A stretch of 9,584 bases of DNA from Promethearchaeota archaeon (lineage in GTDB: Archaea > Asgardarchaeota > Lokiarchaeia > Sigynarchaeales > SOKP01). Both the position numbers and the translations under genes were made by a program. How positions within the stretch are numbered: the first letter of the stretch is position 1; the number at the start of each line of letters is the position of its first letter. The DNA lies in assembly GCA_016839845.1 (NCBI GenBank), contig JAEOTL010000269.1, forward strand, positions 1 to 9,584. The letters run 5' to 3'. Shown here piece by piece: positions 1-5,837 of the stretch. The notes under the pieces were generated by a model that searched no databases, was not told the DNA's origin, and saw nothing but the letters and a program-made list of their open reading frames with translations.

Positions 1-244
1 CATCAATACTAATATTTTTATTTAAAGGAACCACTCTTCCGCCCCATCTTCCCCTTAAGACGTATTTATTTATAAAGCCCATTGTGTAAATATTAAATTT
101 GTTATCGAGTTTTCGGAATGTTTCTAGAATATAGAACTCAAAAAGACCAAACAAACTTGATAATAATTTACCGAGTGCTGGGATTTTCTTTAAAGTCTTA
201 TCGAACTTTGATTCAAAAACTCTTGATGGGAAATCTCTCAACAT
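1..244 (-). CDS. N-terminal part of an unidentified protein, possibly iron-sulfur (partial)
   Basis: An open frame reads from an ATG at 244 (complement) to the left edge without a stop and gives 81 residues. A TGA lies 11 codons upstream and this is the only ATG between it and the frame, so the start is well fixed. The protein begins MLRDFPSRVFESKFDK, is basic and amphipathic, and has no signal peptide or clear membrane helix in the visible part. It ends with a GRWGGRVVPLNKNI segment at residues 65-78. From memory, a 'GGRV(V/I)P(L/V)N' segment precedes the cysteine clusters of some uncharacterised archaeal and bacterial 4Fe-4S proteins. The cysteines would lie outside the window, so this link is tentative. 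The gene is divergent from the tRNA gene, with a 76-base shared upstream region. Coding status is fairly sure; function is not assigned. Confidence 0.6.
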   Translation of the reverse strand, partial: MLRDFPSRVFESKFDKTLKKIPALGKLLSSLFGLFEFYILETFRKLDNKFNIYTMGFINKYVLRGRWGGRVVPLNKNISID

Positions 245-274
245 TTTATAGAATGATTTTTCCTTAGTATAAAT

Positions 275-283
275 TCATATAAT
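275..283 (+). promoter_or_regulatory. Candidate TATA box of the tRNA-Leu gene
   Basis: TCATATAAT lies about 42 bases before the mature tRNA 5' end. With the usual archaeal TATA-to-start distance of about 27 bases, transcription would begin near 306, leaving a roughly 15-base leader to be removed by RNase P. The same AT-rich stretch read on the minus strand (TTATATGA) could also serve the divergent gene that starts at 244. Confidence 0.35.
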
Positions 284-320
284 ATTTCGAATTAATAATT
301 TTTAATGCTATCTCGGTTTT

Positions 321-434
321 GCGGGAATTGCCAAGTTTGGTCTAAGGCGGTGGGCTCAGAAAATCATTCTTATTGGAGAATGATATGCACCCCATTCTCG
401 AAGGAGTTCGGGAGTTCAAATCTCCCTTCCCGCA
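321..434 (+). tRNA. tRNA-Leu (anticodon CAG), with intron
   Basis: A full cloverleaf can be drawn. The acceptor stem GCGGGAA (321-327) pairs with TTCCCGC (427-433), with discriminator A434. The D stem is GCC (330-332) with GGC (346-348). The anticodon stem GTGGG (350-354) pairs with CCCAT (391-395), including one G-U pair. The anticodon CAG is at 357-359 in a C-T-CAG-A loop. A long variable arm sits around 396-406, and the T stem GGGAG (410-414) pairs with CTCCC (422-426) around TTCAAAT. The long variable arm, the CAG anticodon and A73 all fit tRNA-Leu reading CUG. The loop is interrupted after position 37 by about 29 bases (361-389). No CCA is encoded. A T5 tract follows immediately. Confidence 0.9.
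361..389 (+). other. tRNA-Leu intron after position 37
   Basis: The intron sits at the canonical archaeal site, one base 3' of the anticodon. It is built around a perfect 8-bp hairpin: ATCATTCT (363-370), loop TATTGG, AGAATGAT (377-384). Removing 361-389 restores a seven-base anticodon loop, CTCAGAC. I could not draw a strict bulge-helix-bulge with a four-pair central helix, so the splicing motif is probably relaxed and the boundaries may be off by a base or two. Confidence 0.7.
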
Positions 435-439
435 TTTTT
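435..439 (+). terminator. T5 terminator of the tRNA gene
   Basis: TTTTT directly follows the discriminator base of the tRNA, matching the short oligo-T terminators used by archaeal RNA polymerase. An A9 run follows shortly after. The next 120 bases up to the gelsolin-like gene contain no gene that I can support. Confidence 0.5.
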
Positions 440-519
440 CACTAATAAAAAAAAAGAGATCATCGTTTCCACAAGCATAATAAGGGAGAAATTGACAAAA
501 TAATAATATATGAAATAAA

Positions 520-535
520 TTATATAGTTATATAG
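520..535 (+). promoter_or_regulatory. Tandem duplicated TATA octamer upstream of the gelsolin-like gene
   Basis: TTATATAG occurs twice back to back (520-527 and 528-535). Using about 27 bases from TATA centre to start, the two copies predict transcription starts near 550 and 558. The second would give an essentially leaderless mRNA for the ATG at 560, which has no Shine-Dalgarno sequence. This is inferred from sequence only. Confidence 0.5.
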
Positions 536-559
536 AGTCAAAACTGACAAACCAAAATT

Positions 560-1261
560 ATGACAGAAGAAGAATTTGAGGATCTAACAGATATAGAAGA
601 GGAAAACATAATAGTTTTTCAATATAACGATGAATTATCTGAATACCAAGAATTGGAACTTGAAGGAAATGTTCAAATTAAGGAATTACTAGATCCTGAT
701 TTTATACTTCTTTTTGTAGATCCCAAACGTTATAGAGTATGGATATGGCATGGCAGTAATACTTCAGTTCGTTCCAAATTCATCGCAGCCAAATTAGCAC
801 CTAATATAAGAGACAGATATGGAATAGGGTTTAAAATAAACGCAGTTGACGAGGGAAACGAAACAACAGGATTTAAAGTCGCTGCGGGAATAGAAAAAAT
901 AGTTGATATAGCAGAAGCACAGAAAGGACCTGCATATGAAGGTACTGAAGAAGACCTCGAACTGATTAAATCACTAACACGTGAAAAAATCTTGTTATTA
1001 CTAGAAAAAACAGGAATTCCTGAAGGATATGAAAGAAAAATGGTCATAGTCAAGAATAAGGTTTACGGTTATAATGAATATGATAGAAATTATTTAGGAA
1101 CTGTTATAAAAGAAAAACAACTTTTTCCTTTAAAAGAGGAAGTCGAAGATGGACCATATTTAGCAGAGGAGTATGTTCCAAGAATGCTATTTTCTTTTAA
1201 TAATGTGGTTTTAACAGAATTACTTAAAAAAAAAGATGAACCAAGTGAGGAAAATAATTAA
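560..1261 (+). CDS. Gelsolin-like domain protein (Asgard type)
   Basis: This 233-residue soluble protein has an acidic N-terminal tail (about 1-45), one gelsolin-like repeat (about 48-110) and a C-terminal region of unknown type (about 130-225). The repeat shows family hallmarks: LLFVDPKRYRVWIWHG at 50-65 (strand plus the W-x-G turn), an Ala-rich helix at 71-84, and VDEGNE at 96-101 followed by GFKVAAG. Acidic residues in the D-E-G-x-E segment are in the place used for type-2 calcium binding in eukaryotic gelsolins. Other Asgard archaea encode gelsolin/cofilin-fold proteins that modulate actin, so a cytoskeletal role is plausible; actin binding here is inferred. The C-terminal part contains VKNKVYGYNEYDRNYLG and a hydrophobic PRMLFSFNNVV patch that I do not recognise. 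The ATG start fits the promoter spacing, and TAA ends the gene. It probably leads a cluster with the 46-residue ORF. Confidence 0.85.
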   Translation: MTEEEFEDLTDIEEENIIVFQYNDELSEYQELELEGNVQIKELLDPDFILLFVDPKRYRVWIWHGSNTSVRSKFIAAKLAPNIRDRYGIGFKINAVDEGNETTGFKVAAGIEKIVDIAEAQKGPAYEGTEEDLELIKSLTREKILLLLEKTGIPEGYERKMVIVKNKVYGYNEYDRNYLGTVIKEKQLFPLKEEVEDGPYLAEEYVPRMLFSFNNVVLTELLKKKDEPSEENN

Positions 1262-1278
1262 TATTTTGTTTTAGAATA

Positions 1279-1419
1279 ATGAGTCGCGTTAGAAGTAAAA
1301 GATACATCCAATCGAAAAAAATTAGAAGGAAAAAAGTTGGTTGGGGCTTATTAATATTATTATTACTGGTGCTAAGTTTAACAGTCACCATAATCGTAAT
1401 TAGTTTTAATACTCCCTAG
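1279..1419 (+). CDS. Small single-pass membrane protein (46 aa)
   Basis: ATG at 1279 to TAG at 1417-1419, starting 17 bases after the stop of the gelsolin-like gene. The first 20 residues are strongly basic (MSRVRSKRYIQSKKIRRKKV). A Leu/Ile/Val-rich membrane helix follows at about 22-42, and the tail ends SFNTP. By the positive-inside rule the basic N-terminus would face the cytoplasm and the short C-terminus the outside. No function is assigned. Its close spacing and shared strand suggest co-expression with the gelsolin-like gene, and a basic juxtamembrane segment could bind acidic lipids or a partner protein. It could be a chance ORF, but the sharp basic/hydrophobic split is unlike random translation. 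Confidence 0.6.
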   Translation: MSRVRSKRYIQSKKIRRKKVGWGLLILLLLVLSLTVTIIVISFNTP

Positions 1420-1489
1420 TATTAAAATACCTAAATACAAAACTCAATATCTTCCCTAAAACTTGTTTTTATAAAAGAGTGGTAAAGTA

Positions 1490-2194
1490 TTGAAAGTAAA
1501 AAAGCTAGATTACTATTTTATAGTTTTACTTGCGATTATCTCCGTAATTTCGGTTGATTTATTGATAAATCCTTCTCATAGACAGATCATTGAGAATATC
1601 TCTATGTATCCTCCATTCCAAAATTTTGGGATAGGTCTTCTTATTACGTTTTGGGTGTGTTTGATAGGAAATCTTCTTCCTGTGCCAACCCCCTATACTT
1701 TTGTGGTCTGTTTTTCTTCCCTTCCGTTTTCAGAACAAAATATTTTTATTCCCCTATTAGTTGGATTTATCGCTTCACTTGGTTGCCTTGTTGGAGAAAT
1801 GGCAGGATATTTAGTCGGTAGAGGAGCCTCTAAAATAGTATCAGAGAGTCGAACAGAGAAATTAAAGAAGTATCAGGAATATTTAGTGAATCATCCAAAG
1901 ATTGCCCCAATTCTAATTTTCCTCTTTGGTTTTACTCCCTTAAATGATGATATGATAACAATTCCATTAGGATTAATTCGATATAATGCTAAAAAAACTA
2001 TATTTTGGGTGTGGCTAGGCAAGTTTGGGCTTATGCTCGTTTTTGCCTACAACCTTCTAAATATTTGTAGCTTTTTAGGTGGTGAAAATTGGATTTTAAG
2101 TATCGTTACCCTTTATTTCATAGTGATTACGGTATATCTTATGCTTAGAATCGATTTTGCCAGAATCTATAATAGAATAAAGAAATCCACTTAA
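1490..2194 (+). CDS. DedA/VTT-family (SNARE-associated type) integral membrane protein
   Basis: This 234-residue polytopic membrane protein starts at TTG (1490). No ATG lies before residue 39, and the first helix begins at about residue 9. A weak GGT-type ribosome site lies 6 bases upstream. The VTT core is visible. GNLLPVPTPYT (60-70) matches the G-x-x-x-P-x-P re-entrant segment. GEMAGYLVGRGA (102-113) matches the conserved G-Y-x-x-G-R turn. FTPLNDDMITIPLGLIRY (148-165) is the second re-entrant half; archaeal members commonly carry the 'TPL-x-DD-x-x-x-IPLG' form instead of the bacterial F-x-R-x-x-P-x-R motif. Family members are lipid scramblases or transport-linked proteins that act in the membrane. 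The substrate is unknown. It shares strand with the gelsolin-like cluster, 70 bases after the 46-residue ORF, and its stop overlaps the convergent methyltransferase stop. Confidence 0.8.
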   Translation: MKVKKLDYYFIVLLAIISVISVDLLINPSHRQIIENISMYPPFQNFGIGLLITFWVCLIGNLLPVPTPYTFVVCFSSLPFSEQNIFIPLLVGFIASLGCLVGEMAGYLVGRGASKIVSESRTEKLKKYQEYLVNHPKIAPILIFLFGFTPLNDDMITIPLGLIRYNAKKTIFWVWLGKFGLMLVFAYNLLNICSFLGGENWILSIVTLYFIVITVYLMLRIDFARIYNRIKKST

Positions 2195-3717
2195 TTATCA
2201 TCTATTGTTATATCTGTCCCTGGAAGTGAAACACTACCTCCAGATATTCCTTCGGCTATTTTATATTCTTCCAATGATCTTTTCTCAACATTTTCAATAT
2301 ACTGCAAAAGTTTTTTCTCGATTGTATCATCTAATTCTGGAGGATTAAATGATTGAAGGATCTGTTTTACTCTATTTCCAGCTACTTCGATTATATCTAA
2401 TGAGCCTTTCTTACGCCATGTGGATCTTCTGTCCCGATTTATTAATTTTGGAATATACAATTCTTCATGCATAAACTTCCTTGTGTGTTTCTCACTTAAG
2501 TAGTTCACACCTTTTTTTTCATTTGTGGAAACTTTTTTAATCACATCAAGAGCAATAGTTTCTTCATTAACAGTAATGCCCTCAAGTGCTCTACTGACTA
2601 CACCTGCCAATTCATCATCAACAAGAAGTAGTTCTAATGCTTCGACTAGTGTTTCTTCATAAGTTCCCGCACAGGTTATATAATTGATGCCTGCTTGAGC
2701 TGCGAATAATAATGTTTGAAGTCGTTCAAATCCATTTTGTATATCTAGACATTTAGAATCTGTAATTCCCCCTGGACCTCTTGAAGGAATATCATAAAAA
2801 CGCGCTAATTGTGCCATAGCAGCAGTTATTAGCCCAGTTTCTATGGAACCCAAAGCGGAGTTACCAGTTCTCATATCTCCAATTGTAGATACAGTTCCAA
2901 AAAAAATAGGGGAACCAGGATTAAATATCTGTCCAATTATAGCCGCCCCGATAACTTCTGCGTTTGTCTGCGCCAAAAGTCCTGCTAGAGTAACTGGAGC
3001 AGAAATTCCTGCCAATGCCTCTGGGGCAATGATTGTAGGTTGCTTATATTTTGCAAAAATCTCATACCCATTCGTTAAAATTTGAGGCAAATGTAAGGGG
3101 CTTGTTGGATTAAAGAAACCTACCAAGCGAGGTTTTTGGATTAACTCTTGCTTTCCTCCCACGATAATTGAGAGCATATCCATCATATCTTGGCTTGCTA
3201 GTCTACCATAACACCCCAGACCATATGGTTTTCTTGTATTCTTCGCCCATTGGTAAATACAATGTGCATGTAACGCAGTGTAATTTAAATCATTTGGCCA
3301 AACATCTACATGTGAGCACAATATGTGTTCTAAACTATCAACTATTCGGATTTGATTTATAGTATCTGCCAAAACAGTTTTTCGAACCATATTTTTCTTA
3401 GAGGGATCATATATTTTTACGGGGGTTCCAATAGTAGCAAATTTTGTACTTGTGGTATTTACTTCAAAATTAAATGTTCCATCAGGACCATGCAATTTAA
3501 ATGAACTAGGTATTTTTTTCAGATGCTCTTTGATTAGAGCTTCAGAAAATCGTACAAAACTTGATCTATCATCAACGACAGCTCCCAAATCTTTAATTTT
3601 TTCTCTAATCTCTTTAGAATCTATTTTGATCCCGACAGTTGAGAGAAGATCGATTGAAGCTGAATGTACTGTTTTAATTTCTTCCTTATTCAATACTTCT
3701 AGTTTTGGTAATTTCAT
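2191..3717 (-). CDS. MttB-family corrinoid-dependent methyltransferase, non-pyrrolysine type
   Basis: This 508-residue cytoplasmic enzyme, close to the usual MttB length, should transfer a methyl group from a quaternary or tertiary amine to the cobalt of its partner corrinoid protein. Family features run in order: the N-terminal LLSTVGIKI region (24-32), LHGPDG (75-80), the barrel segments ATIGTPVKIYD (94-104) and GPGGITDSKCLDIQNGFE (314-331), AGINYITCAGTYEET (342-356), and the C-terminal GVNYLSEKHTRKF (403-415). Methanogen trimethylamine enzymes carry pyrrolysine at about the 345-350 region. Here all codons are sense codons (Ile-Thr-Cys) and there is no in-frame TAG. It therefore belongs to the large non-Pyl branch that includes glycine-betaine, proline-betaine and carnitine demethylases; the substrate cannot be read from sequence. 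The start follows a good AAGAGGG ribosome site, 12 bases after the corrinoid-protein stop. Confidence 0.9.
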   Translation of the reverse strand: MKLPKLEVLNKEEIKTVHSASIDLLSTVGIKIDSKEIREKIKDLGAVVDDRSSFVRFSEALIKEHLKKIPSSFKLHGPDGTFNFEVNTTSTKFATIGTPVKIYDPSKKNMVRKTVLADTINQIRIVDSLEHILCSHVDVWPNDLNYTALHAHCIYQWAKNTRKPYGLGCYGRLASQDMMDMLSIIVGGKQELIQKPRLVGFFNPTSPLHLPQILTNGYEIFAKYKQPTIIAPEALAGISAPVTLAGLLAQTNAEVIGAAIIGQIFNPGSPIFFGTVSTIGDMRTGNSALGSIETGLITAAMAQLARFYDIPSRGPGGITDSKCLDIQNGFERLQTLLFAAQAGINYITCAGTYEETLVEALELLLVDDELAGVVSRALEGITVNEETIALDVIKKVSTNEKKGVNYLSEKHTRKFMHEELYIPKLINRDRRSTWRKKGSLDIIEVAGNRVKQILQSFNPPELDDTIEKKLLQYIENVEKRSLEEYKIAEGISGGSVSLPGTDITIDDN

Positions 3718-3724
3718 TATTTTT

Positions 3725-3731
3725 CCCTCTT
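3725..3731 (-). promoter_or_regulatory. Shine-Dalgarno site of the methyltransferase gene
   Basis: On the minus strand AAGAGGG lies 7 bases before the ATG at 3717 and overlaps the TAA of the corrinoid-protein gene. It is one of the clearest ribosome sites in the window and supports translation as the second gene of an operon. Confidence 0.65.
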
Positions 3732-4380
3732 AAACGTTTAATATTTTTTTTACTAAAGCAACAGCTTCTATAGCATCATCAGCCCATCCATCTGCTCCAA
3801 TTTCATCAGCATATTCAACAGAAGTAGGAGATCCTCCAATTATGACTTTATATTTATCTCTTAAACTTCGTTTGGTTAACTCCTCTATTACTTCCCTCTG
3901 GAAGCCCATAGACATTGTAATTAAAGATGATAATCCAATAACTTGAGCACCAAATTCCTCGGCTTTTTCTACAAACACAGATGCTGGGACTTCCTCTCCT
4001 AAATTTAATACTTCAAACCCATTTGAAAAGAGAAAAGAACCCACAAGATCTTTTCCTATGCTATGAACATCACCTTCAACTGTCCCAATCACAATTTTTC
4101 CAAGTGTCTCTTTAGTTTCACCAGATTTCCTAATCGCAGGATCCAAAACATCATCAACAGTATTCTTCACAACATTTGCGGCCCCAACTAGATCTGGTAG
4201 AAAAATTTCCTCATCTTCAAATTGGGTACCGATAAATTGCATCACCTTCCCAATAATTTTTAGTAATTCTGCAGGTGAAGCCTCTTTAGTATCAATTGAG
4301 ATAAGGCATAAATTTTTTAAGCCCTCTTCGTCCCAATCAATAATAAGTTCCTTAATTCTCTCCTCTAAAATCATAAGCAT
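3730..4380 (-). CDS. Corrinoid protein (MttC/MtbC-type cobalamin carrier)
   Basis: This 216-residue cytoplasmic protein should carry the methyl group between the MttB-type enzyme and a downstream methyl acceptor. It has the two expected parts. The N-terminal four-helix cap is at about 1-88, with LPDLVGAANVVK (61-72). The Rossmann-like B12 domain is at about 92-216. The B12 site is complete: GDVHSIGK at 103-110 supplies D104-x-H106-x-x-G109, with H106 the lower axial cobalt ligand. GLSSLITMSM (149-158) and IGGSPTS (181-187) line the nucleotide tail, and GADGWADDA (195-203) closes the fold. Length is normal for the family. ATG at 4380 is used; a second ATG two codons in is also possible. It is the first gene of the operon with the methyltransferase. 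No reductive activase (RamA type) or tetrahydrofolate/tetrahydromethanopterin methyltransferase is in the window. Confidence 0.92.
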   Translation of the reverse strand: MLMILEERIKELIIDWDEEGLKNLCLISIDTKEASPAELLKIIGKVMQFIGTQFEDEEIFLPDLVGAANVVKNTVDDVLDPAIRKSGETKETLGKIVIGTVEGDVHSIGKDLVGSFLFSNGFEVLNLGEEVPASVFVEKAEEFGAQVIGLSSLITMSMGFQREVIEELTKRSLRDKYKVIIGGSPTSVEYADEIGADGWADDAIEAVALVKKILNV

Positions 4381-4410
4381 TCAAATTAATAGTAGTTTAA
4401 ACTCTCATTT

Positions 4411-4418
4411 CTATAATT
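4411..4418 (-). promoter_or_regulatory. Candidate TATA box of the corrinoid protein-methyltransferase operon
   Basis: AATTATAG on the minus strand is centred about 35 bases upstream of the ATG at 4380. It would give a transcript start near 4387 with a leader of only a few bases, consistent with the lack of a ribosome site. It lies in the 125-base region shared with the divergent PLP-enzyme gene. Confidence 0.35.
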
Positions 4419-4505
4419 GGAAATTTGTAAAAAAGTTTATCTTAATCTTAATACTGTAAAATAGTATCTAGAAATACAATTCTTTAACTCTTCTAAGGGA
4501 AAAAT

Positions 4506-5783
4506 ATGACCGAAAAAAAGAAAACCTTTCAACAAGTAAATAAAGAATATCGTGATAACTGGGATAAGTTAAAATTTGATACTCAACTCATTCGTGCTGG
4601 AGAAGACCCCTATCCAGAAACTTCTCATAGTCTTCGGACTCCTCTTTATGCTACAAAATCTTATACCTATTCTTCCTTAAGTGAATTACTTGAAAACCAT
4701 TATTATTATTCTAGAACTGAAAACCCAACACTATTTGCATTAGACAGCAAATTAGCTACATTACACCATGGAGAGAGTGCGATATCTGTTGCTTCAGGAA
4801 TGGGGGCGGTTCATCTTGCTTGTTCTAGTGTACTGCAAAAAAGGCTTGAGAGAATTCGTGATGATAAGATAAAAAAGCTATTACCACAAGTTAATACAGA
4901 AGGGATACCTAACATTATACTTCATAAAAGCCAATATACTGGAATATATCGTTTAATTACTAAACTATATCCCCAAATGGGAATTGAATTTAAAAGAATA
5001 GATTTAACCAACATCAAAGAAGTGAAAAATGCGATTGATGATAATACGAAACTTATTTTCCTTGAGTCACCTGCGAACCCTACAATCGATATCATAGATA
5101 TCCAAAAATGTGCCGATTTAATCCATGAAATTGACGGTAAATGTATAGTTGATAACACGTTCGCATCTCCTTCGCTTCAAAAGCCATTGGATCTCGGTGC
5201 TGATCTTGTTGTTGAAAGCTTAACAAAATACATTAATGGACATGGAGATTGTTTAGGTGGTGCTATTATTGGTCCTAAAAATGAAATTCAAAATATACGC
5301 TACTTTTGGTTAGAGACTCAGGGACAAGTAATTAGTCCTTTTAATGCTTGGTTAATTTTAAGGGGTATGAGAACACTCAGCTTACGGATGACACGTCATT
5401 CATTAAATGCAATGAAAATTGCTGAATTTCTATCTAAACATCCTAAAGTTGTAAAGGTAATCTATCCCGGTTTGGTTACTCACCCAGCTCATGAGGTTGC
5501 GAAGAGACAAATGAGTGATTTCGGGGGGATGATGGGTTTTGAGCTTGAGTCAAGTGATGCGAGTAATAAATTTATTAATTCATTAAAACTTATCAAGGTT
5601 GGAGTATCATTAGGGGATACTACTTCACTGATAGAATATACTTCTATAATGACAGGAATAGATCTAGCTTCTTGGGAGCGTAAGTCTATGGGAATATCCA
5701 ATACTCACTTTAGATTCTCTGTGGGACTAGAAGATCCTGAAGATTTAATCAACGATCTTGACCAAGCACTTAAGAAAATTTGA
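4506..5783 (+). CDS. PLP-dependent Cys/Met-metabolism enzyme (CGS / methionine gamma-lyase / OAHS type)
   Basis: This 425-residue fold-type I PLP enzyme belongs to the trans-sulfuration family. The catalytic lysine is K241 in ESLTKYINGHGD (237-248). YSRTENPT (68-75) holds the Tyr-x-Arg pair that reaches the PLP phosphate of the neighbouring subunit. SGMGA (97-101) is the phosphate-binding turn, ESPANPT (187-193) and DNTFASP (216-222) flank the cofactor, with D216 contacting the pyridine nitrogen. LGDTTSLIEY (376-385) precedes the substrate-carboxylate Arg region, FRFSVGLED. The family usually has 380-400 residues; the excess is an N-terminal extension of about 20 and an insertion at about 110-138. 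The family covers synthase, lyase and sulfhydrylase reactions that motifs alone do not separate. A weak AAGGGA ribosome site precedes the ATG. The gene is divergent from the methyltransferase operon. Confidence 0.85.
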   Translation: MTEKKKTFQQVNKEYRDNWDKLKFDTQLIRAGEDPYPETSHSLRTPLYATKSYTYSSLSELLENHYYYSRTENPTLFALDSKLATLHHGESAISVASGMGAVHLACSSVLQKRLERIRDDKIKKLLPQVNTEGIPNIILHKSQYTGIYRLITKLYPQMGIEFKRIDLTNIKEVKNAIDDNTKLIFLESPANPTIDIIDIQKCADLIHEIDGKCIVDNTFASPSLQKPLDLGADLVVESLTKYINGHGDCLGGAIIGPKNEIQNIRYFWLETQGQVISPFNAWLILRGMRTLSLRMTRHSLNAMKIAEFLSKHPKVVKVIYPGLVTHPAHEVAKRQMSDFGGMMGFELESSDASNKFINSLKLIKVGVSLGDTTSLIEYTSIMTGIDLASWERKSMGISNTHFRFSVGLEDPEDLINDLDQALKKI

Positions 5784-5796
5784 ATTAAACATAGTT

Positions 5797-5820
5797 CTTT
5801 TTTAGAAATGAAAAAAAAAG
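5797..5820. terminator. Bidirectional oligo-T terminator between convergent genes
   Basis: The 54 bases between the PLP-enzyme stop and the transporter stop hold a T6 run on the plus strand (5798-5803) and an A9 run (5811-5819) that reads as T9 on the minus strand. Each lies 15-25 bases past the corresponding stop. There is no strong hairpin, as expected for archaeal U-tract termination. Confidence 0.5.
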
Positions 5821-5837
5821 GTTTAAGGATTAATCTT

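Noticed and set aside
730..1053. 107-residue minus-strand frame inside the gelsolin-like gene
   Set aside because: It lies fully antisense to a well-supported gene, is rich in Ser/Pro/Ile as expected of a shadow frame, and has no promoter or ribosome site.
2843..3733. Three plus-strand frames (64-93 residues) opposite the methyltransferase gene
   Set aside because: All are antisense to a recognised enzyme and show no domain or composition of real proteins.
4922..5701. Two minus-strand frames opposite the PLP-enzyme gene
   Set aside because: Shadow frames; the opposite strand carries the full set of PLP-enzyme motifs.
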